A DNA stretch of 15,945 nt, from assembly GCA_002317575.1 (NCBI GenBank), contig DCIH01000132.1, forward strand, positions 1 to 15,945, given 5' to 3'. Shown here one piece after another: positions 7,433 to 14,443 of this stretch. Made by a program: the position numbers and the translations under genes. The notes under the pieces are model-generated. The model was not told the origin of the DNA. It searched no databases and was given only the letters and a program-made list of their open reading frames with translations. How positions within the stretch are numbered: position 1 is the first letter of the stretch; the number at the start of each line of letters is the position of its first letter. This DNA is from Verrucomicrobia bacterium UBA1731. GTDB lineage: Bacteria > Verrucomicrobiota > Kiritimatiellia > RFP12 > UBA1067.

Positions 7433-8380
7433 TCAACGGACGAACGCGTCGTTGCGCGGACGCCCGATCCAGGACGCCGGCGGATCAACAATGCCCAGAA
7501 GCGCCGCCAAGGTCGCGCCTTCGTCGTAGATGGCGCCCGGATACGCGAACGCGTAGCCCTTCTTCACGTTCTTGCCAAGGAGAATCACGGGCCGATTCAT
7601 CTCGTTGCCGGAAGGTCCGCCATGCCCGCGGCCGAAACCGCCGTGGTCGGACGAAATCATCACCACCGTGTCTTCAAGCATGCCGGCTTCCGCGTAGGCG
7701 TCGATCACGCGCTTCGCCTGCGCGTCGAGTTCGGCCGTGCATTTCATGTAGTCCGGCGAACCCCAGCCCTTGCCGTGGCCCGCGCCGTCCGGCGCATCCC
7801 ACACGATCGCCAGGAACTTCGGCCTTTCGGCCTTCGCATAGGCGATCGCCTGGTCGGCGATGTCGCCGCCGGCCTGCTTCACGACGCTGCAGGCGTTCGT
7901 GTCCACGCACTGGGACATGCCCTCCCACTGGTAGAAGTAGCCGGATGTCGCCTTCGGCTGCTGCGCGCGCAACACGGCGAAAACATCCGGATAAAGCCCG
8001 CTCGCCATCGTTTCGGCCGCCGGGAAAACGGGCTTGCGGCTGTCCCAGTTGTTGTAGCCGTGCTGCTCGGAGGCGGAGCACGTAAACAGGCTGTGCCAGT
8101 TGATCGCGCTCGAGGACGGCAGCACGGACCGCGAACCGAGCGTGGACGCCCATTCGTCGCGCAGCTTGTGCAAGTACGGCGTGGGCGACGTCTCGAACGC
8201 CCAGGCGGCCATGCCGTCGAAGCCGATGAACAGCACGTGCTTCGGCGCCGTCGCCGCAGCCGCGCCCGCATACGCGCCCTTCGCCGCCGGACAGCCGCAC
8301 GGCGTCGTGCCGCAGCCCGAAACAAGAACCAAACCCAACGCCGCACACGCGACGACGCCCAATCCCGTTGCCTTATTCAT
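7433..8380 (-). CDS. Alkaline-phosphatase-superfamily phosphodiesterase (NPP-like), lipoprotein
   Basis: This is a 315-residue protein with a clean lipobox VSGC (C23). The metal ligands of the nucleotide pyrophosphatase/phosphodiesterase branch are in order: FIGFDGM (D55), a serine-rich nucleophile loop LPSSSAINW (S89-S91), PDGAGH (D198, H202), SSDHGG (D245, H246) and GHGG (H253). The sulfatase C/S-x-P-S-R signature is absent, so I do not call it a sulfatase. At 315 residues it is a compact version of the fold. The reaction would be two-zinc hydrolysis of a phosphomonoester or phosphodiester outside the cytoplasm; the substrate is unknown. AAGGGA precedes the ATG. The gene starts 25 bases after the GH36 stop and is followed 30 bases later by the TIM-barrel lipoprotein gene, so all three share one operon. 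Confidence 0.87.
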   Translation of the reverse strand: MNKATGLGVVACAALGLVLVSGCGTTPCGCPAAKGAYAGAAAATAPKHVLFIGFDGMAAWAFETSPTPYLHKLRDEWASTLGSRSVLPSSSAINWHSLFTCSASEQHGYNNWDSRKPVFPAAETMASGLYPDVFAVLRAQQPKATSGYFYQWEGMSQCVDTNACSVVKQAGGDIADQAIAYAKAERPKFLAIVWDAPDGAGHGKGWGSPDYMKCTAELDAQAKRVIDAYAEAGMLEDTVVMISSDHGGFGRGHGGPSGNEMNRPVILLGKNVKKGYAFAYPGAIYDEGATLAALLGIVDPPASWIGRPRNDAFVR

Positions 8381-8405
8381 GTATCCCTTTCGTTTTCTTG
8401 AAATT

Positions 8406-10424
8406 TCACTTTGCCGTCTTCTCGTAGAAGAACAGCTTGAACGAACGCGGCTGCGGCAAGTCGAGCTCGAGCGCGGCGAGTTCCGAGCCCTTCATCGTGC
8501 GCGGCGCCTCCCGGAAAAACTCGACCTTGTATGTCGCCGCCGGATCGACGCCCTTGAGCGCGCACGCGAAGCGGCGTTCGTCGATGCCGAGACGACGGAA
8601 CACGAGCGCGAAGCCGGCGTCCGTGTCGGCCCGATGCATCTGCCACGCGCAGAAACGCGATTCGTTCTGCGGCATCGGCTCGCCCGCGAGCGGATAATAG
8701 TCGCCCAGATAGAACGGTCGCATCCGTTCGGACGCCGTGAACACCTCGCGCAGCCACGCCGTTTCCTCCGGCGTGAAGTCGCGCGCGACGAGGCCGCCGC
8801 CCCAGTCGCTGGGCGTGAACACGCTGCACGCGCAGGTGGTGGAGAAGAATCCGTAGTCGTCGAACATCGCCGCAGGACGCGTTTCGCCGCCCTGGAACGG
8901 TTGATAGGCGAGCGTGTTGTAGGTGCAGTTCTGCGCGTCCGTCACCTGCGCGACCTCGCCCTTGTACCCGATCACGTAGTCCGTGCGGCAGTACGAATGG
9001 GAACGCGAAATGAGTTCGAAATCGAGACGGCGTCCGCCCGAGGCGCAGTTCTCGATGAGCAAGTCCGGGAAGCGTTCGCGCAGCGCATCCCAGAAACGGT
9101 ACAAGCCCGCCACGTATTTCAGTTCCGTGACGCCCACGCGATCCGGCGTGTTTTCCTCTTCTTCCGTCCAATGCGCGAGCACGTTGAAGTTGAAGTCCTG
9201 GCGGTAAACGCCCAATTTGCTTTCGCGCACGAGCCGGGAAATCACGTCGATCGTGAAATCGCACGCCGCGGGATTGCCGAGGTTGATGAGGTAGTTGCCG
9301 CCCCAGGGTTTCGGTCTGCTCGCAGACGGCAGAAACCAGTCGCGGTGTTCGAGAAAGACCTTCGGTTTCACGTAATCGGTGCTGTAGCGCTCGGGTTCCA
9401 CCCACAGGAGCATCTTCATGCCGTGCTTGGCCGCATGCTCGGACACATCGCGGAGATTACCCTTCGGATGCACCGTGGGGTTGAAGTCCCACCAGCCCAC
9501 GTATTTCCACCAGTGCTCGCCGCAATTGGAGACGAGATCCGGCTTGTGCGCGGGACCGTTCCAGCCGGCGTCCACCCAGAAGCAGTTGAACGGAACCTTT
9601 TCGCGCACGGCCCAGTCGATCATGCCGATCATCTTCTCCGGCGGCTTGTTGCCGCCGCCCGCCGTGAGCGGCTGCACGGGTTCAATGAGGCGCCCCTTCG
9701 AGTCGCGCGGCGCCTTCTCGTCCACCATGAACCGGTGGATGACGGTCTGCATCGCGACGGGATCGACGTCTTTCGCGCGATCGAAGACGAGCATGGACGG
9801 CATCCGGAACGTCTCGCCCGGGAGCAGGCGGAAATGCGTCTTCAAAAGCCCCGCCGTCATGCGCACCGCGCCGTTCGTGGCGACGAAATCGGCGCGCCAC
9901 GCGCCGGACCAGCCGATGGCGAATTCTTTGCCCGATCCGTCCGCGAAATCGACGCCCCAGAACGGGAACCAGTCGGCGGACGAGCGCCCTTCCGTCGCGA
10001 CCATCGCAAACGCCGCGTCCTTGCCCGGCCCGACCGTCTTCTTCGCGGGCGTGAAATCCTGGGGCGTGCACTTCGTGCCCGTGAGCGCGCGCACGGTGAC
10101 GGCGCCGGCGGGAAACATGGCGTCGACGCTCCGGAAACCGGACACGATCGCCGTGGGCCTGTCGCCGTTCGCGACGAGTTCGGGAAGCCATTCCGTGACG
10201 GGAAATCTGCGGTATTCCTTGACCGTCACCCGCAGGGACAGCAGGCGGTCCGGCGAGATCCACGTCTCCACGCGCTTGTTCCAGCGGTCGTTCGTCTCCC
10301 GGACGACGCCGGCGGACGTGAAGGCGGACGCCTCGCCGTCACCGTACCGGAACGAGCAGAACGGAACGGCCGAAAACGCCGCCCACGCGAAAGACGAAAC
10401 CGCGAAACCGAACAGAAATCTCAT
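8406..10424 (-). CDS. GH36 alpha-galactosidase-like enzyme, exported
   Basis: This is a 672-residue protein with a signal peptide (residues 1-19, AFSA). An N-terminal beta domain (about 20-250) precedes the TIM barrel of clan GH-D. FNCFWVDAGW (279-288), MKMLLWVEPER (336-346) and VYRQDFNFN give nucleophile D410. ENCASGGRRLDFELISRS (458-475) is the conserved loop, and CRTDY gives acid/base D482. A C-terminal beta domain follows from about 600. GH36 enzymes retain configuration and release alpha-galactose, or alpha-GalNAc in some subgroups. The RQD nucleophile context differs from the more common K-x-D, so substrate range is open. AAAGGA lies 11 bases before the ATG, and a perfect extended -10 box lies about 50 bases upstream. 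It is the first gene of a three-gene operon. Confidence 0.92.
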   Translation of the reverse strand: MRFLFGFAVSSFAWAAFSAVPFCSFRYGDGEASAFTSAGVVRETNDRWNKRVETWISPDRLLSLRVTVKEYRRFPVTEWLPELVANGDRPTAIVSGFRSVDAMFPAGAVTVRALTGTKCTPQDFTPAKKTVGPGKDAAFAMVATEGRSSADWFPFWGVDFADGSGKEFAIGWSGAWRADFVATNGAVRMTAGLLKTHFRLLPGETFRMPSMLVFDRAKDVDPVAMQTVIHRFMVDEKAPRDSKGRLIEPVQPLTAGGGNKPPEKMIGMIDWAVREKVPFNCFWVDAGWNGPAHKPDLVSNCGEHWWKYVGWWDFNPTVHPKGNLRDVSEHAAKHGMKMLLWVEPERYSTDYVKPKVFLEHRDWFLPSASRPKPWGGNYLINLGNPAACDFTIDVISRLVRESKLGVYRQDFNFNVLAHWTEEEENTPDRVGVTELKYVAGLYRFWDALRERFPDLLIENCASGGRRLDFELISRSHSYCRTDYVIGYKGEVAQVTDAQNCTYNTLAYQPFQGGETRPAAMFDDYGFFSTTCACSVFTPSDWGGGLVARDFTPEETAWLREVFTASERMRPFYLGDYYPLAGEPMPQNESRFCAWQMHRADTDAGFALVFRRLGIDERRFACALKGVDPAATYKVEFFREAPRTMKGSELAALELDLPQPRSFKLFFYEKTAK

Positions 10425-10473
10425 GCCGACGCAAATCCTTTCATGTCACGAACAAACCGCGAAAAGTGTTGCG

Positions 10474-10482
10474 ATTATACCA
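10474..10482 (-). promoter_or_regulatory. Extended -10 promoter of the GH36/phosphodiesterase/TIM-barrel operon
   Basis: The - strand reads TGGTATAAT. It shares an 11-base identical stretch, GTGGTATAATC, with the rhamnosidase promoter at 5898-5906. Transcription should begin near 10467, leaving a leader of about 43 bases with the AAAGGA ribosome-binding site. A TTTTCG at 10497-10502 stands where a -35 would be but is poor. The box lies in the tail reading frame of a decayed acetyltransferase gene. Confidence 0.7.
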
Positions 10483-10494
10483 CGGAAAACAGCC

Positions 10495-10608
10495 GCCGAA
10501 AAGCGCGAAGATCGCCTCAGCGACCACCACCAGATCGCCCATCTTCTCATACGCCGCCAGCTCGCGGATGAACTGCAGAATCACATTCATCGTCCGAGCG
10601 TCAACAAT
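10495..10608 (-). pseudogene. Remnant of a GNAT-family N-acetyltransferase (N-terminal part)
   Basis: The - strand frame encodes IVDARTM, then VILQFIRELAAYEKM and VVVAEAIFALFG (starting at ATG 10588-10590). This is the first helix and following segment of GNAT acetyltransferases, where FIRELAxYEK is typical. The acetyl-CoA-binding Q/R-x-x-G-x-G/A part never appears: the frame runs on without similarity (CFPWYNRN) to a stop at 10441-10443. No proper start or ribosome-binding site precedes it. I read it as roughly the first third of a gene left after a deletion. Identification rests on pattern recognition of about 35 residues. Confidence 0.6.
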
Positions 10609-10650
10609 CTGGCCACAAACGCAGCCACTATTATTCGATATCGGCCGTAT

Positions 10651-10985
10651 TCACGACCAGTATTGCGGATGTTCAAGCGAATCGTCGATGACACTGTCGA
10701 CACGAATGTCATGGGGTTCACTCGGAAAGTCCTCGACAACCTGAAAGGCATATCCGACACCGAACTTTTTCGCATACTTGCTCGTCCCCGCCATCAGCCG
10801 GTCATACCAGCCGACAGATAGACGGCAAGCGCACCCCATCCGTCAAACGGATCAAGCGCCGCCACCACATCGGGATGCTCGAGAATCTTGTCGCAAATGA
10901 CGCCCGCCGCCCGCGCCTTCGCTTCCGGCGAAAGCGCCTTCCGCCGCGCGCGCATCTCCTGCCGAATCACCTTCTTGTCACTCAC
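10651..10985 (-). pseudogene. 5-formyltetrahydrofolate cyclo-ligase, decayed by internal deletion and frame change
   Basis: An N-terminal piece begins at a GTG (10983-10985) with AGAGGTG five bases before it. It reads VSDKKVIRQEMRARRKALS, then ICDKILEHPDV and GALAVYLSA, the start of this folate enzyme, and stops at 10794. In another frame from about 10815 the C-terminal signature follows at once: GWYDRLMAG, then VGYAFQVVEDFPSEPHDIR and VDSVIDD, with a stop at 10651-10653. The usual GGGYYDR and FQ-V-x-x-(I/F)-P-x-E-x-H-D motifs make the match convincing. About 75-80 of the roughly 185 residues are missing between the two pieces, including the middle of the ATP/folate site, and the joint shifts the frame. 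The product cannot be active. It starts 35 bases after the stop of the SGNH-EEP gene and may have been cotranscribed with it. Confidence 0.82.
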
Positions 10986-11020
10986 ACGAGCACCTCTTTC
11001 CGGCTCGCAGTCCTCGTCGT

Positions 11021-12532
11021 TCAGCGCACGGACACGTCCAGCCAGATGGCGCAATGGTCGGTCGCCTCCGGCGCCGCAACCACCACGGGCGCGGACGCCG
11101 CGCAATCCGGCGCATGCGCGGCGTCGACCATCACGTAGTCGATTGTCCGGTCCGGCTGTTTGGCGGGGAACGTGAACGCCGACACGTCGGAGAGCGTCTT
11201 GAACGATTCACCCAGCGCGCGGATCGTCGCCGACGTCGGCTTCGAATTGAGGTCGCCCATGAAATAAACGGGCTTGCTTTTGCCCGCCAGGCAGGCGCGC
11301 ACGATCTTGGCGGCGTTCTCGCAGAGCTCGTCCTTGAGCGGGAAATGCGTGTTCGCCACGAAGCAGTCGCGGAACTCGCAGATCATCAAACAGCGCGTGT
11401 GCGCGGACCCGGGCATGTACACCGTCTCCACGGACAACGGTTTCTCCTTGGAGAGAATCGCCAGTCCGTATTCGCCGCCGGACAATTTCAACTTCGGCGC
11501 GAAGGTGGCGTGAAGCCCCGTCAACCGCGCCAGCTCTTCGGGCTCGTCCAATCCCGCCGCGCGATCCGTCTTGCGGTCGATCTCCTGAATGCACACCACG
11601 TCCGGCGCGACGCGGCGGATTACCTCGGCGCACTGCGGTAGATGGCCGAGCGTCCCCGCGGGCACCTCGAACGGACCTTCCGCGCCCGCGCCCATGCGGA
11701 CGTTGAACGTCATGAGGCGCAGCTTCCGCGCCGGCGTGCGTTCCAGCGCCTGCCGCACGGACGCGACCACCGCGTCCGCAAGCTTGTCGTAGCCCGCCGT
11801 GCTGAAGTGGCAGCCGTCCGTCTGCTTGTCCAGATTGCGCTCGGCGACGGCGTACAGATCCGTGACGCCCACGTTCAATTCGCGGCAGACCTTCTCCGCC
11901 ACTTCGTTGTAGACGCGGATGCGGCCGCAACGGTCGTCCTTTTCCCACCCCTTGAGCGGCGTCGTCAAACCGAACACGACGCGGTCGGCGCGCGTGTTGA
12001 GGAATCCAAGAACCGTCCGCAGGTTCTTTTCGTAGTCGTCGATCGGCGTGCGAATGCGGAACCCGAGGTCGCGGATGGCCGTGCCCTTGGCGATCGGCGG
12101 AAGCGCGTTCGTGATCTCCTTGCCCCAGAAGAGGCCCATGCCGTCTGACGGACCTTTGAGGTAGTGGTTGTCCCAAATGCCGAAATTCACGTGGATGACA
12201 TTCCAGCGATTCGTGCCCACCCAGTCGCGCATGTTTTTCAGATAGAACTCGGAAGGACCGCAGTTGCAGGCGGGACGGCTCACGTCCGCAACGCCGACGA
12301 GCTTTTCCTTCACGAGCGGCGTGTAGCCGAGCGAAATCGAATCGCCCAGAATGAGCACGCGCGGCCGTTCGGCGCAAGCGGCGGGACCCGCCGAACGCTC
12401 CAGCAGATTCGTCTGCAGCAGCCAATCCTCGCGGGACGCATCCGGTTTCGCGTCCGGCGTCGCGCAGCCGGAAACGACGGCCACGGACATGGCCGCAAAC
12501 GCCGCACAAATGAAAACGACTTCATTTCGCAT
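11021..12532 (-). CDS. SGNH hydrolase fused to an endonuclease/exonuclease/phosphatase domain, lipoprotein
   Basis: This is a 503-residue protein with lipobox VSGC (C23). Residues about 55-265 are an SGNH/GDSL esterase: LILGDSISLGY (nucleophile S65), a CNCGPS block (G92), NFGIWDN (116-122) as a variant of the G-x-N-D block, and DGCHFS giving D239 and H242. Residues about 270-503 are a complete EEP domain: MTFNVRMG (N277), CIQEID (E317), ANTHFPL (H396), GDLNS (D427, N429), TIDYVMVD (D465) and TDH (D492, H493). Both active sites look intact. SGNH enzymes deacylate sugars or lipids. EEP enzymes cleave phosphodiesters in nucleic acids, phospholipids or phosphoinositides. Sitting among glycosidases, the pair may strip acyl and phosphate groups from one substrate. 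AAGGAAG lies nine bases before the ATG, and the gene follows the GH36 stop by 23 bases. The ATG at 12553-12555 is out of frame. Confidence 0.92.
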   Translation of the reverse strand: MRNEVVFICAAFAAMSVAVVSGCATPDAKPDASREDWLLQTNLLERSAGPAACAERPRVLILGDSISLGYTPLVKEKLVGVADVSRPACNCGPSEFYLKNMRDWVGTNRWNVIHVNFGIWDNHYLKGPSDGMGLFWGKEITNALPPIAKGTAIRDLGFRIRTPIDDYEKNLRTVLGFLNTRADRVVFGLTTPLKGWEKDDRCGRIRVYNEVAEKVCRELNVGVTDLYAVAERNLDKQTDGCHFSTAGYDKLADAVVASVRQALERTPARKLRLMTFNVRMGAGAEGPFEVPAGTLGHLPQCAEVIRRVAPDVVCIQEIDRKTDRAAGLDEPEELARLTGLHATFAPKLKLSGGEYGLAILSKEKPLSVETVYMPGSAHTRCLMICEFRDCFVANTHFPLKDELCENAAKIVRACLAGKSKPVYFMGDLNSKPTSATIRALGESFKTLSDVSAFTFPAKQPDRTIDYVMVDAAHAPDCAASAPVVVAAPEATDHCAIWLDVSVR

Positions 12533-12555
12533 GATGACCGACTTCCTTCCCCATG

Positions 12556-14430
12556 TTATCGTGCCCGCAGGCGGGCGAACCAGCAGACGCCTTTGTCGAC
12601 GGAAACGGACAATCCGTTTTTCGCAAGATCGCTCCCCGTGCGGGGCTTTCCGTCCATGTCGTAGGTGCGTTTTTCGTCGACGACAGGGAAAAACTTCGCC
12701 GAGGCGTACGCCCCCGTGGGCACGGCGACGAGACGCACGTCCGTGAGCGCCACGTTGGAATACTGCAGCACCGTCATTTCGGGCGTGTCGTAAAGAATCC
12801 GACCGACGGCCGTCTTCCAGAACGCCGCGTCTTCGCGATTTTCCAGGATCCGCTTGCGGAAATGCGCGACATCGTCGCCGTTGAACGTCAGAAGATTGCA
12901 GCTCATGCAGAACGGACCGCCGGCGGCGAATGCGTCGACGCGCGTCGGGGAAAGCGTGCGGTAGTCGCTCCACGTCGCGTCTTCGGTCGTGAGCAGACGC
13001 GAAGAACATCCGGAGTAGTCGGGTTGGAGTCCTTCCTCGCGCAGCAACGTGAACCAGCGCTCCATGTAGCGCGGCGGCAAGCGCAGCATCGTGTCCTTCA
13101 TGATGCGCACGCCCGCGTAGGCGCTCTGGTTGTCCGTCAGCCAAAAGCCGTCGAACGTGCGCGACCAGCCGAGATCCATCATGAAACCGCCGCTCGCACA
13201 CCCTTCAAGATAGATGCCGGGATTCCGCGTGCGCACCGTTTCCAAGAAACGGCGGTAGGCGGCGTTGTATTCCGTCCAGACGCGCCCGTTCGGATCCCCG
13301 CTTGCCGTCTGGTTGAAATCGAACTTGAGAAATGAAGCGTCGTACCGCTTCACGAGCGCGGAGACCGTCTCGACGAGCGCGTCACGCGCGGCCGGCTTGC
13401 GGAAGTCGAGGAAAAACGCGCCGTCGGCCTTGAAGAACCATTCCGGATGTTCCTTCAACACGCGCGCATCCGGCGAGGCGCATTCCGCCTCGACCCAGAA
13501 CCCGAATTTCATCCCGGCGGCGCGAACGGCTTTCGACACCTCGCCAAGTCGGCCGCCCAGCCAACCGTCGGCGCGCTCCTCCCAGTCGCCGCGCACGGTC
13601 CACCAACCCGCCTTCGGACCGAACCAGCCCGCATCGACCACAAAGTATTCGAACCCGATTTCCTTCGCGCGCGCAACCTGCTTGAGCACGAAATCAAGAT
13701 CGAGCTTGTCGAAACGGCAAAGCCACGTGTTGTAGATCGGCGCGAGCGACGCATTCGACGCCGGACAGCGCGCGTTCCAGTACGCGTGCAACTTGTGGCA
13801 GTCGAGATCGGTGCGACTCTCGAATGCGTGCGACAGCACCTCGGGGAGGCGCGCCTCTTCGCCCGATTGCAGTTTCCAGTTGAGATGCCGCGGATTGTAG
13901 CCGACCTCGACGCGCACGCCGCCGGCCGGCGCGCGCGCGGCACGGAGCAACCAGGTGCCGTCCGAAAGCGCGTAAAAGGCGCGGCCCCGTTTCGTCCGAC
14001 GATTCCAGACGGCAAGCATCGGCGTCGCGGCGTCGCAGGCGCGCATGCCGCCGCACGCCGCCTCAACGACGCCGTCAAGGTTCCGCCAACGGCCCACGCT
14101 TTCCTTTTGCCATTCGTTCGACTGGACGTACACCTCCCACTCGTCGCCGGGAATCGTCCATGCGTCGAACATCTCCTTCAGCATGATCGGCGCCGCGCCG
14201 ACGTTGCGCACCACCGTCTGCCGCGACGTGACGCCGCAGGCGTTCGAAACGACCCTCGTCTCGACGCGGCAGCCGCGCGCTTCGGCGGCGAATCCGTCCT
14301 CCTTCGCGACGACCGCCCCTTCCATGCGTCCGAAATCCCCGGCGATGCGCCACAACCCGGCGGCGTCCTCCGCGCGGGAACACATAAGCGAAAGAGCGGC
14401 AACGAAGACCAAGGCAATGCGGACGTTCAT
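12556..14430 (-). CDS. GH36 alpha-galactosidase-like enzyme (second copy, divergent), exported
   Basis: This is a 624-residue protein with a short signal peptide (about residues 1-20, MCSRA). The N-terminal beta-sandwich of GH36 (about 25-225) is followed by the barrel. PIYNTWLC (231-238), YFVVDAGWFG (262-271), MKFGFWVEAE (307-316) and FLKFDFNQT give nucleophile D371. EGCASGGFMMDLG (409-421) and FWLTDNQS give acid/base D433. It is closer to classical GH36 (K-x-D nucleophile context, TDN acid/base) than the other GH36 gene in this window. The expected reaction is retaining hydrolysis of terminal alpha-galactosides. AGAAGGGA lies five bases before the ATG and overlaps the upstream stop region, with a gap of only 13 bases. 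It is the second gene of the visible part of its operon. Confidence 0.93.
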   Translation of the reverse strand: MNVRIALVFVAALSLMCSRAEDAAGLWRIAGDFGRMEGAVVAKEDGFAAEARGCRVETRVVSNACGVTSRQTVVRNVGAAPIMLKEMFDAWTIPGDEWEVYVQSNEWQKESVGRWRNLDGVVEAACGGMRACDAATPMLAVWNRRTKRGRAFYALSDGTWLLRAARAPAGGVRVEVGYNPRHLNWKLQSGEEARLPEVLSHAFESRTDLDCHKLHAYWNARCPASNASLAPIYNTWLCRFDKLDLDFVLKQVARAKEIGFEYFVVDAGWFGPKAGWWTVRGDWEERADGWLGGRLGEVSKAVRAAGMKFGFWVEAECASPDARVLKEHPEWFFKADGAFFLDFRKPAARDALVETVSALVKRYDASFLKFDFNQTASGDPNGRVWTEYNAAYRRFLETVRTRNPGIYLEGCASGGFMMDLGWSRTFDGFWLTDNQSAYAGVRIMKDTMLRLPPRYMERWFTLLREEGLQPDYSGCSSRLLTTEDATWSDYRTLSPTRVDAFAAGGPFCMSCNLLTFNGDDVAHFRKRILENREDAAFWKTAVGRILYDTPEMTVLQYSNVALTDVRLVAVPTGAYASAKFFPVVDEKRTYDMDGKPRTGSDLAKNGLSVSVDKGVCWFARLRAR

Positions 14431-14443
14431 GTTTTTCCCTTCT

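Noticed and set aside
7433..8380. Sulfatase annotation
   Set aside because: The fold is right but the C/S-x-P-S-R modification signature is absent, and the PDxxGH pattern fits the phosphodiesterase branch.
10460..10503. Direct repeat CGAAAAG on both sides of the extended -10 box as a regulator site
   Set aside because: Seven bases only, spaced 37 apart, and the second copy is part of the acetyltransferase remnant. This is not enough to propose a binding site.
3603..10571. Very long + strand open frames (654, 778 and 823 codons) opposite the glycosidase genes
   Set aside because: They are arginine-, alanine- and histidine-rich antisense frames, as expected opposite GC-rich genes with strong third-position bias. 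They have no motifs, no ribosome-binding sites and overlap well-supported genes.
10688..10712. Inverted repeat ATGACA...TGTCAT as an operator
   Set aside because: It lies inside the C-terminal coding remnant of the cyclo-ligase (PHDIRVDSVIDD) and is explained by codons of that family.
10466..10821. + strand open frames across the decay zone
   Set aside because: No similarity or start signals. The - strand explains the region as remnants of two known families.
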